From NCBI GenBank assembly GCA_029204225.1, contig CM055095.1, forward strand, positions 35,737,078 to 35,801,077: a stretch of 64,000 nucleotides of DNA, read 5' to 3'. Positions 1-9,277 of this stretch are shown here, one piece after another. Below the pieces are notes generated by a model. The model did not search any database. It was not told the origin of the DNA and saw only the letters and a program-made list of their open reading frames with translations. The DNA is from Diphasiastrum complanatum (lineage: Eukaryota; Streptophyta; Lycopodiopsida; Lycopodiales; Lycopodiaceae). The position numbers and the translations under genes were made by a program. How positions within the stretch are numbered: position 1 is the stretch's first letter; each line of letters starts with the position of its first letter.

Positions 1-390
1 GTCTTAGACAACATGGATATGCGTAAGATACGTAGTTTCTACAATGGCACGAATATGCCCTAATATGACATGGTTTTGCGCAGAAACAATCATACAATCA
101 TTCATGGTAAATCTTAAACTTACCCTAATAAGTGTTACTTTAGACTTTTGGTGAGATACAACTAGACAACATGGATATGTTAGGAGTATGGACAACAGTG
201 CGTGACATACCTTGCTTTGCAAGGATCACTTGGGTTAGCATGGCATGGATTTGTCCTTATATTAGCACACGAGTCCACACCAAGTCTTTTGGCTAAGCAA
301 ACTGAAAACGATTAGAACTTTTCATACTCTCTTTTTTATGATTAAAAATGAACTGATACGGACCAATAGCCCATAAAATGATCAGCATGG
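1..390. other. left flank of element A, no gene seen
   Basis: AT-rich DNA outside the leftmost LTR. The only structure I see is a 15-bp direct repeat (gacaacatggatatg at 7-21 and 165-179). The short minus-strand ORF at 4-222 has no recognisable motif. Bases 386-390 (catgg) would be the target duplication of element A, but its partner cannot be checked because the other LTR is truncated. Confidence 0.5.
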
Positions 391-1608
391 TGTGGGATGC
401 GAGAAAATGTATATTATCAACTCTGATACCACATCTGTTGACGTTTTGGATTGATGTCAACTGATGAAACAAAATTCTTATTAACAGGATCGTGGATTAC
501 TTAGAGAATGGAGTTTACGAGCTGTTCTTTTGTGTTGAATCAAATTATCAGTGTAGGAGTCTTAGACTGCCGTGAAGGAGAGATTGCAAAAAACGATTAG
601 GCGTCTGAGACAACCATGCAATCTTTCTAATATTGATTCTGATATGAAGAGAATGTAAAATTAATTTAGGCGTCAGAGACAACCATACATTTCTCTTATA
701 ATAATGAGGAGTGAGAGTTATTATCATTCAACAAGAATGCGAATCTATATAATAATGTTGTAGACACAACGATCATATCACAATACAATTGCGCTGATAA
801 GCGCGCGATCCTACTTACAGATTCAAAACAATTGCTAACGTTCTGAATATCTCTATCTCTCTTTATAATCACTAACTCTGAGGAGTCAGCTACTGAAAGA
901 CCCGTTCTGGTCGTTTGATCTCTATCTGACGACTTATGACTTGTGACTTGTTATATCTTCAATCGCTCATTTACATTTATAGCAACTGAAAGATCTTGCA
1001 TTATTCTAGCTTTACATTTACAAGATTGCTTGACAATTGATTAACTGCCTAATTAGAATAGTTGTTATTGGAGCGTGAAGACGTAGACAGTCTGTACTTG
1101 GAATACTGTGTATTTTTGCAGAGTGTCACCTGTGTAGTATCCTGTGTAAAACTGCAGTGTCGGGTGTTTCGTCTTTTTGTCGCCTGTTAGAAACTGCATG
1201 TAAAAATGCAGTGTCGCTTTTTGCCCTAATTGTTGCATGTTAGAAACTGCATGTAAAAATGCAGTGTCACTTTTTGCCCTAATTGTCGCTTGTTAGAAAT
1301 TGCATGTAAATATGTAGTGTCGCATTTTTCGCAAAAAGTGTCGCTTTTCTGGAAGTGCCTAAATGGCCCAAAAACAACTGTCGCTAACACTTAGTTGCTC
1401 AGGAAGGTAAAAAGAAGTGACAGTGTTGGGTGTCGGGTTTTTCGCTTGTGGAAAAACTTGAGTAAAAATGCAGACTGTAGCGACAATTAGTTCAAATATG
1501 CAGACTGTTGAAAAACAGTTCATTTTCTGCAGGTTTCATTGAGAGAGTAAAAATCAGAGAAGGAAGAGGGGCTGTTGGGATGAGTAGGAGTTAGATTAAA
1601 TCTCAACA
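391..1608 (-). repeat. 3' LTR of element A
   Basis: A 1218-bp LTR, the left end on the plus strand. Read on the minus strand it starts TGTTGAGATT beside a polypurine tract and ends CCCACA. The part from 391 to about 1430 is repeated at 14679-15760 with scattered substitutions. The outer part of U3 (about 1430-1608) has no match in the truncated right copy. Confidence 0.85.
1182..1340. repeat. 53-bp tandem repeat inside the element A LTR
   Basis: Three copies of a unit with the core gttagaaactgcatgtaaa start at 1186, 1239 and 1292, a 53-bp period. Related copies lie at about 15495-15640 in the other LTR, so the array existed in the family before insertion. Confidence 0.8.
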
Positions 1609-1620
1609 CTCCCCCTTAAG
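1609..1620 (-). other. polypurine tract of element A
   Basis: On the minus strand CTTAAGGGGGAG lies directly against the TGTTGAG start of the 3' LTR. This is the standard plus-strand priming site of LTR retroelements and fixes the inner LTR border. Confidence 0.8.
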
Positions 1621-2012
1621 CTAACTGCTACGAATCTGAACTGCAATTGGAGAGGACCCATTTCATGAAACAGTAGAAAGCATAAATGCATTTCGTTGTC
1701 CTCTACAGAATCCGAATATGTTACAGCTACATCAGCAGTGAAGGAGACAATTTGGCTAAGGAGACTGCTGTAGGATCTACAATTCCCACAGATCGGTCCA
1801 ACAATACTCAAGTGCGACAATCAGAGCTGCATAGCTCTATCTCTGAACCCAAGAACTCATAATAGAACTAAGCATATAGAAGTTCAATTCCATTTTCTTA
1901 GAGAGAAAATTCAGAATAAAGATGTTGTACTAAGTTATTGTCATACAGACAGTATGTTGGCTGACATTTTGACAAAGCCTGATGTGGATTTTCTGGTATC
2001 CACGTTAGGTGG
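1621..2012 (+). pseudogene. RNase H C-terminal part of copia pol, inverted within element A
   Basis: The plus strand encodes a copia RNase H end: a STESEYV-type motif near 1702, a WLRRLL stretch near 1755, DNQSCIAL near 1815, RTKHIEVQFHFLREK near 1862 and MLADILTKP near 1953. Stops replace a Trp near 1660 and another codon near 1770. The rest of A's pol is on the minus strand, so this roughly 0.4-kb block is reversed between the RT/RNase H remainder and the polypurine tract. A separate plus-strand element fragment is possible, but the block fills exactly the part of RNase H that A lacks. Confidence 0.82.
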
Positions 2013-2237
2013 TCAGTGTGAGTGCAGCTTCTGTATTGCCATTATAGCTCAAAGCATAGTGCTTCGTAGCTTGAATGTACTTTAGTACTCTTTGCATAGC
2101 TTTCCAGTGTTGTAGGCCTGGATTGGACATGAATTGCGATAGTGTGCTCACAGCATATGCAAGATCAGGTCCTGTGTAGATCATAGAGTACATGATAGAA
2201 CCTATGACTGATTGATAGGGGTACTTGCACATTTCTT
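2013..2237 (-). pseudogene. pol: copia RT C-terminus and start of RNase H (element A)
   Basis: Minus-strand frame with the copia sequence between RT and RNase H: CKYPYQSVIGSIMY, a GPDLAYAVSTLSQFMSNP-like motif and HWKAMQRVLKYI. It continues in phase from the RT fragment at 7044-7256 if element C and one copy of its 5-bp target duplication are removed. It stops at the inversion border near 2013. Confidence 0.87.
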
Positions 2238-2500
2238 TGTCAACAATTAGATATGCAACATCAAGCATTCACCATAAGCAATCACCACAAGAAGGCGGAA
2301 GAAGAACACACACAATCACACTATCACCCTAACTCATACAGAATATGAAATGTACAAATAAACCCTAAACCCCTGATAGAGATAGAAAACCTATGGGTAC
2401 ACTAATAGACTAGCCTACGGCTAATGACAGTTGGTTACAGCTGTCAACATTAATGTACCTCGTAAACAATAATAATGAAGTTTATCATTGATTTCTAACA
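2238..2500 (-). repeat. 3' LTR of element C
   Basis: 263 bp. The minus-strand ends are TGTTAGAAATCA and TTGACA. It pairs with 6781-7043. A purine run (GAGAGAG) abuts it at 2501-2507. Confidence 0.92.
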
Positions 2501-2507
2501 CTCTCTC

Positions 2508-2770
2508 AATGATAAAATTACATTCTTCTATTCCTAATAGAATACAAAACCTCTCGAATTTACATCTACCTAATGACTTAGTAAAAATATCTACCATTTG
2601 ATCTTCAAATTTACAAAAAACAAGATCAAGGGCTCCATCAAGAATTTTCTCTCAAACAAAGTGGTAGTGTATTTCGATGTGCTTGGTTCGAGCATGTAAA
2701 ACTGGATTTTTGGCAAGGTGAATGCAAGTTTGATTATCGCAAGATATAGTAGTCGCATCCACCTGTGGTT
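2508..2770 (-). pseudogene. RNase H C-terminal remnant of element C
   Basis: Minus-strand reading shows CDNQTCIHLAKNP, then HARTKHIEIHYHF, then a VDIFTKSLG-like end, all typical of the last 90 residues of copia RNase H. At least one in-frame stop is present. It joins directly to the truncated RT at 2774, so everything between the RT YGLKQ motif and this point has been deleted. Confidence 0.8.
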
Positions 2771-2773
2771 GAC

Positions 2774-3391
2774 CTAAATCCACAAGCAATCTTCATAACC
2801 ATACCGCTTCTTGTGTTGCTTCAATCCGTAAATGGCTTTGTTGAGCTTACAAATGAGATGCTCTCTCCCTGGCTCAACAAATCCTTGAGGTTGTACTAAG
2901 TACACCTTTTCATCCAGCACTCCATTAAGAAAAGCAGATTTAATGTCCATTTGCTGGATCTTCCAACCATAGAAAGCAGAAATAGCAATGATAGAACGTA
3001 TAGTTATCATCTTAGCTACGGGTGTGAAAGTTTTCTCAAAATCAATACCTTCATGTTGCTCAAATCCTCTCGCAACTAACTGTGCTTTGTACTTGTTGAG
3101 TTGCCCATCAGCTCCATATTTGATCTTGTGTATCCATGTGCAAGTGATAGGCGTCTTACCATCAGGTAGCTCAACCAAGTTCCACGTCCTATTTTTCGAT
3201 ATAGCTTCCATTTTTGTTTCCATAGCTTCACGCCACTCCTTGTGCTCCTTTGCTTTATCAAAAGTTTTTGGTTCTTGAGACTTGAGCACAAAACCCATTA
3301 GGGCTAAATTCATCTCTAATCTTGTAGGAGGTTTTCGATTTCTACTTGCCCTGCTCACTTGATTCGTGAGTATCTCCCTTATTAGCATCAC
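2774..3391 (-). pseudogene. N-terminal half of copia RT (element C), catalytic part deleted
   Basis: Minus-strand ORF of about 205 codons opening with the linker before RT. It then shows the RT start (EWREAMETKMEAI, TWNLVELP), the YKAQLVARGFEQ block, the DIKSAFLNG block and QPQGFVEPG to YGLKQ. It ends soon after YGLKQ; the YVDD region that should follow is absent. The frame differs from the upstream pol part, with a frameshift near 3410. Confidence 0.87.
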
Positions 3392-3407
3392 TTGTTACTG
3401 ACAAGTA

Positions 3408-5829
3408 TCACTTAGGCACTCTCCTGAGAATCTCATTATTAACCTTGTCTTTTTTCATTGGCTCTTCCATATTGACACCAACTTCTTCCTTCACTTGCAC
3501 TTTAGCTTTATCATCAAAGGGATCAATTGTCAATTTTATTTGGTCATTTTGACCCATCTCATCAAAAGTAGCATCTCTGGAAATCACGATCTTTTGTGCA
3601 TCTGTGTCATACATCCTGTATATCATATCCAAGGAAAATACACTTAATAACTTTTGCATCTATCTTCTTTCGTTTTCTATCAGGTACATGAGCGTAAGCA
3701 TCACAACCAAATACTCGTAAATGAGAAACATTAGGTTTCTTTCTAGTAAAAACTTCGTAAGGTGTCTTACCCTCCACGGACTTCGTAGGACACCGATTCA
3801 AGATATGAGTAGCTGTGTTGCATGCTTCTGCCCAAAAAGTATTTGGCAAACCCTTGCTCTTAAGCATTGCCCTAGCCATCTCCACAATGGATCTGTTTTT
3901 CCATTCTGCAACTCCGTTCTGTTGTGGTGAATAGGGTGTAGTGGTTTGTCTCTTGACCCCATGATCCTTGCAAAAATTTATAAACTTTGTTGAAAAATAC
4001 TCACCGCCACCATCTGATCCGAGGGTCTTAATATAACAACCTATTTGTTTTTCAACTAGAGCCTTGAACTCTCTAAACTTGGCAAAAGCATCAGATTTCT
4101 TGCTTATGAAATAAATCCAGATATGTCTACTATAGTCATCAATGAATGTGATGAAATAGTAACAACCACTATTGGACCTAGTTTGTATTGGTCCACACAG
4201 ATCACTATAAACAAGATCAAGAATGCCATTGGCTCTTCTCGCTCCATCTTTGGGAAATCTCTCTCTATGCTGTTTTCCCAAAATGCAACCCTCACAAATT
4301 TTTTCTTCAAAAGAGATATCAGGCAATCCAACAACTAGATTACCTCTTTTAAGGATTTGCAAGTTTTGAGCACTGATATGACCAAATCTTTGATGCCAAA
4401 GATCACTTCGACTATCAACAGTGCTTACCATAGCTTGAGTAAAAGATCTCGCATTCAATTTGTAGAGTCGATTCCCGTTGACTCTAGCTCCTGTAGCAAT
4501 CACTTTGTAGTGATTCTTGATGTCTTTGACAAGACATTTGTCACTGTAAATATCAACCTTAAGTTGTTGATCAGCCATCGTCCCAACAGATAGTAGATTG
4601 TTAGCTAAGTCAGGTACATATTGCACATTGCTTATCTGTTTTATCTTCCCATTGGCTAACTTCAATGGTACCACTCCAACTCCTTTAACAGATAGCACTT
4701 CATCACCATTGTCAGTTTCCTTGAGTTCTGAAAACCACTCTTTCCTTAAAGTCATGTGTTTCGATGCACCACTATCAATGTACCAGGTATCCTTGGCTTC
4801 ATCACTTGTCATTAATGCTGTAATGAACAATTTTGAACTCTCACATGTATCATTTTCATATTGATCATCATCGTATTGATGTTGATCAGTATAATTGTCT
4901 TCATAATAATAGTCATCAAATTGATGTTGATCAGTATAATTTCTCGCTTGCCATTTGTCTTTTCTTTGTTCCATCTCCTTCTGTTTCTTGAAGCATTCAC
5001 GCTCCCAGTAGCCAGGTTTGTTGCAGTATCTACAATTTTCAGGTTTATTTTGTCTTGAATAGCCGCGTCCTTGACCTCGGCCTTGATTCCAATTGCTTCG
5101 ATTCGGACTATCATTGACTTGCTCATGAAATTGTTGAAATGATCCACGACTTGAGTTTCCTCCTCTTGATTGATACCTTCCACGATCAAATCTTCCACCT
5201 CGTCCTCTAACTGCAAGAGCTTGATCATAGCTCCTGTTACGATGATTCAAGTTCTCTTGACGGGGCTCTTCTTGCAAAAGCAATCCACCTAGTTCTTCAT
5301 AGGTTGGAAGATTTTCTCTTGTGGCTATACTCGTCACAAACATCTGATGTGACTCACTTAGACTATTCAATGTCAATTGCACGATCTCACGATCTTGTAC
5401 TCGCTCTCCAACTGTTGGTAATTGGTCACGGATCTCCTTGATCTTCAGTATGTGATCGACAATAGTTGCACCATCATCCATCTGCAATGTATGCAACTTC
5501 GTCTTTAGAAATAGTATTCGAGATGTATTTGTCGTTTCAAACAATGCCTTCAATGTATCCCATGCTTCTTTTGGTCCTTCTGAATCTGAAATTTAGGGAA
5601 TAATTACATCGCTAACTGATAAGTTGATGACATTCTGGGCTTTCTATTTTCTCCTATCAAATGCCCACTGATCTTCTTCAATCACTGGCCTTGTCTCTTC
5701 ACCTGTCATGATCTCCCATAGCTCCTTTTCCATCAAAATGTTCTTCAGTTTGAATTTCCAAGCTGCATAGTTGCCGACACCTTCCAATTTGCTTGACTCA
5801 TTAAGGACACTCTCATTTAGCATTGCCAT
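3408..5829 (-). pseudogene. gag, protease and integrase of element C
   Basis: One minus-strand frame from 5829 to 3607, broken by two in-frame stops near 5642 and 5596, then a frameshift near 3610 into the IN tail (to 3408). In order: a gag start with AAWKFKLKNIL; RG-rich sequence; a zinc knuckle whose His is Tyr (CRYCNKPGYWEREC); protease WYIDSGASKHMT; the HHCC zinc domain (HQRFGH, CEGCILGKQH); and the integrase core (DLCGPI, DDYSRHIWIY, SDGGGEYFS, then QQNGVAE). The altered knuckle plus stops mark it as dead. Confidence 0.88.
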
Positions 5830-5899
5830 TACTGGATAGATGAGTCTGGTTCACAAAATTTATCACACCACAGAACTATAAATTTTTGGTTGGACACCT

Positions 5900-6151
5900 G
5901 ATATCGGTACGACGTGCGGGTGCATGACTACTCGAGATTCTCTTTAGCTCGCGCGCATGGATTTGATATTGGTACAGATATGCGATATCGGTATGACGCG
6001 CACATGGACGATTGCTTTGGATTTTCTTTACCTCTGGCGCGTCACTCCAATATTGGTATTGATATGTGATATCGGTCTGACGCGCAGATGTACGACTGCT
6101 CTTGGTTTTCTTTACCTCTGGCACGTCTATCCGATATTGGTACGGACAAGA
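5900..6151. repeat. 84-bp tandem repeat in the leader of element C
   Basis: Three diverged copies with gatatcggt at 5900, 5984 and 6068, each followed by a GACG(C/T)GC(G/A)-type stretch and ending near a gatattggta element. It lies between the primer site and gag, so it is in the untranslated leader. Confidence 0.8.
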
Positions 6152-6419
6152 TGAAAAGTAGAGAGAATATAAGAACTTTCAGAGAGAATATTCTAGATTT
6201 CCCATTTTCGGCGCGACGGCTACGCTGCCTCCTCTTTGCAAAGATTTCGAAATGTGTGATCGTTCAAAAGACAGAGATCAGTAATGTGAAAAGTACGAAG
6301 CTTCCTAACTTTGAATGACAATACTAGACACTATCTAGTGTGATTTGTGGTACTCCAAATAGACAAATGAGAGATTTCTTGGAAAACCTCTCACACAAAT
6401 AGCACTTTCCACAACAACT

Positions 6420-6597
6420 AGGAAGTATTGTAAGAATCTCCCCCACTCGACAGATTTTCAATCTGTCTGATGATGCCCTGGCCTTTTGGATGCCTCCGGG
6501 ACTGTGCTAGGAAGTACGGTAAAAATCTTCCCATTCAACAGATTTTCAACTTGTTTGATGTTGCCCTGGCCTTTCTGATGCCTCTGGGACTGTGTCT
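6420..6597. repeat. 89-bp tandem duplication in the leader of element C
   Basis: Two copies starting aggaagta at 6420 and 6509. Both contain a cagattttcaa block and a gccctggcctt...gatgcct...gggactgtg block, with about 15 differences. Confidence 0.8.
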
Positions 6598-6768
6598 TTG
6601 TTCCCCACTGATGATTCTGAGCTCCAAACCTACAAAATACTCCAAAGAAGAATTTCTTCCAGTCGTTTTTATCTCTCCAAGCTTTCACCTCCCGTGAAGG
6701 ACTTTCTCACTTCGTTGCGGAGCCTGTGACAAGCTGTATTTACTGATCAGGCATGCAGAACTATTGCT

Positions 6769-6780
6769 GCTCTGATACCA
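6769..6780 (-). promoter_or_regulatory. primer-binding site of element C
   Basis: Minus-strand TGGTATCAGAGC, complementary to the 3' end of initiator tRNA-Met, directly after the 5' LTR. Confidence 0.9.
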
Positions 6781-7043
6781 TGTCAACAATTAGATATGCA
6801 ACATCAAGCATTCACCATAAGCAATCACCACAAGAAGACGGAAGAAGAACACACACAATCACACTATCACACTAACTCATACAGAATGTGAAATGTACAA
6901 ATAAACCCTGAACCCCTGATAGAGAGAGAAAACCTACGAGTAGATTAATAGACTAGCCTACGGCTAATGACAACTGGTTACAGCTTTCAACATTAATGTA
7001 CCTCGTAAACAATAACAATGAAGTTTATCATTGATTTCTAACA
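6781..7043 (-). repeat. 5' LTR of element C
   Basis: 263-bp partner of 2238-2500 with about 13 substitutions and no indels by eye. It is followed outside by the TTCTT target duplication. Confidence 0.92.
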
Positions 7044-8038
7044 TTCTTGTTGATCTGCCTTCGTTCTGGGGCACATGTCTTTGGATAGCTTGCATTCTGG
7101 ATCCATAGGAGTATCTATGAGTTTGTAGTCCTCCATGCCGTATCTGTTAAGTACATTGATTAGGTAAGATTGTTGGCTTATGGTGATCCTTCTGCTCGCG
7201 CGATCTTTGCCGATCTCCATACCGAGAAGGTAATGGACTGGGCCTAAATCAGTCATCTCAAACTTTGATGAAAGCAGAGATCTGGTTTCCTATAATAACT
7301 GATTTGAATTGCTGATAATTAAAAAATCATTAACGTATAATGCTATTATAACATAGCTTGACCCTTTATGCCTGAGATATACATTAGAGTCTGCGGAGTA
7401 AGAAGTGAAATTGTGCTGCAACAAGAAGTAATTGATTCTTTCATACCAGGCCTTGGGAATTTGCTTAAGACCATATAATGCCTTATGCAATTTGCATACC
7501 AAATGCTCCTTGACTTGAAGGACGTAACCTTCTAGTTGATAAATGAATATGTCTTCTTGTATATATCCGCGTAGGAATGTCGTCTGGACGTCCATCTGGT
7601 GAATGTCCAGATATTCTGCAGCAGCTATAGCCAATAAGGTACGAATAGACTGATGCTTTACCACTGGACTAAAGGTCTCAGTATAGTCTATCCCATATAC
7701 TTGTTCAAATCCTTTAACAACTAGTCTAGCTTTCCATTTGGATATTGATCCATCGGGTTTAAGCTTTAGCTGGAAGATCCATTTAGAGTCAATAGGTTTT
7801 ATACCTAAAGGAGGATTGACAAGACTCCAGGTTTTGTTCTTCATCAAGGAATGGTACTCAACATCCATGACAACTTTCCATTCGTCTGCATTGGGCATTG
7901 ACAGTGCTTCTACAACAGTGGCAGGTTCATCATGACTGATGAACGCCTTAGGGGTGAAACAATCAGGTTGTTGTCATTGTCTTGCAGACCTTCTAACTAC
8001 ATGTGCATGATCAGACAATTCTCCTTGGTGAATGATTG
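7044..8038 (-). pseudogene. pol: reverse transcriptase of element A
   Basis: Minus-strand RT. The main ORF is 7898-7290, continued by 7256-7038 after a frame break near 7285. It shows EWKVVMDVEYHSL, KWIFQLKLKPDG, ARLVVKGFEQ, the DVQTTFLRG block, QLEGYV to YGLKQIPKAWYERI, and LYVNDFLIIS where YVDD is expected, so one catalytic Asp is Asn. Upstream (7900-8038) an RRSARQ-type linker can be read with one stop. The C-terminal part carries LGMEIGKD and IDTPMDP motifs before the C insertion. Confidence 0.88.
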
Positions 8039-8051
8039 GGATCTGATACCA

Positions 8052-8752
8052 TGTGAAAGTACTGTACTTTAGGACCATAAATGGATCTACAAAATATCCA
8101 CAAGAGTGATTGGATGCTTGCTTAACAATCTATCAAAAAACTAGACACAAAAAAGTTGATCTAGATTGGCAATTTGACAAACAACAAGCATTAACAATCA
8201 AAAGCATTGATAAACATTGAAATCTGAGCCCACACGTGTGTACTACAGGCTATAGTACGGCCTTCAACCTGAGAAACAAGTAGAAACTGATTTGGTTTCA
8301 TTTGGATCACAAAAACTCAATGTACATAGTGAACTAGCTTGAGATTGCCAATGAGCTCCAAAAATTTTCTATCTTCTCACTATGGAGAGAGGGAATACAT
8401 AGCAAATTCGACTTCCTTCTTGAAGTTAGGTGGATTTCCAGCACGTAATAAGGAAGTTAACTCACTCTCCTTGACCTAAAATGAAACCCTAGTCTATCTC
8501 CTAGAGTTATGCTTGGTAGGTAGCTAGTTGGTCAAATTTTCACCTTAAACTTAGGTGTAGGTCCTATAAAGTAGGGATGACCACCAAATAGACATGACCA
8601 ACTCTCTTGACTTGACCTAACCTACATTAGGATGGGTTTCCCATGTGGCATCATGGCCTCACATGTGTGGGACCCACTTGTGTACACAATTTACACTATT
8701 CTACATGGTTTTTGATCAAGCTAGATTTTCCAATTTTTGGCAATTCTTCACA
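8052..8752 (-). repeat. 3' LTR of element B
   Basis: 701 bp; minus-strand ends TGTGAAGAATT and TACTTTCACA. It is preceded on the minus strand by a GAGGAGGAG polypurine tract (8753-8761). It contains a CACACGTGTG palindrome, as the LTRs of element D do. Confidence 0.93.
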
Positions 8753-8962
8753 CTCCTCCTCAAATTTAGCTTGATCTATTTACAACTCTCTTGATAGATC
8801 AATGAAATCTTTTAGAAGTGTCTAAAAAATCCAGCTACAAAGAAGGAACTTTTGAGACTCCAATAGAGAATGATGTCCATGAAGGATCTTTCATCACCTC
8901 TTAGAGAATCCCTTACAAGATGTTTCATAAATGTGTCTATATACATGTAGCACACTTCAAAA

Positions 8963-9250
8963 CTAAACATCATGCCAAGCCATGGATTCCAAGGCATTTT
9001 GTGCACTTGAAGATACATCAATTAAAATATTAAGTGCATAAATAATGTTGCCAAAGACAACTTGTCTTGCTTGATCCATTTGATTGAGCCTAGATGGCTC
9101 CATCTTGATACTCAAGGTTCTCCTTGGAGTCCTCGGGTCTTGAGCTTGATCCTCCACTTGACTTGACTCCAAAATATCAATGAATTGAATAATGTGTTGA
9201 TCCAAAGGTGCTTCTTCAAGTTTACAAATCTTCCACTCTTGAAAGATCAC
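8963..9250 (-). pseudogene. pol linker remnant of element B
   Basis: A 95-codon minus-strand ORF. The middle (DPRTPRRTLSIKMEPSRLNQMDQARQ) aligns by eye with the linker before RT in element D (SSRSKVEPSRLTYVDKGKQ near 20240). After that it keeps only a weak SMAWHDV echo of the RT start and then unrelated sequence. RT proper is missing. Confidence 0.6.
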
Positions 9251-9277
9251 ATTTCCACCATTGACAAATTCTTTGGT

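Larger units (their letters stand above)
2238..7043 (-). mobile_element. element C: Ty1/copia retrotransposon nested in A
   Basis: 4806 bp with 263-bp LTRs, flanked on both sides by TTCTT (2233-2237 and 7044-7048). A primer site complementary to initiator tRNA-Met adjoins the right LTR. The minus-strand interior carries gag, PR, IN and part of RT, then jumps to the last part of RNase H. I count about 13 differences between the LTRs (about 95% identity), so the insertion is moderately old. It lacks the RT catalytic region and cannot supply its own enzymes. Confidence 0.93.

Noticed and set aside
1182-1340. Regular short repeats considered as a CRISPR array
   Set aside because: The 53-bp units are contiguous without unique spacers and lie in a plant LTR.
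1596-1820. Minus-strand ORF of 74 codons
   Set aside because: It is antisense to the inverted RNase H segment, which has clear copia motifs on the plus strand.
5876-6154. ORFs with repeated peptides on both strands
   Set aside because: By-products of the 84-bp leader array of element C.
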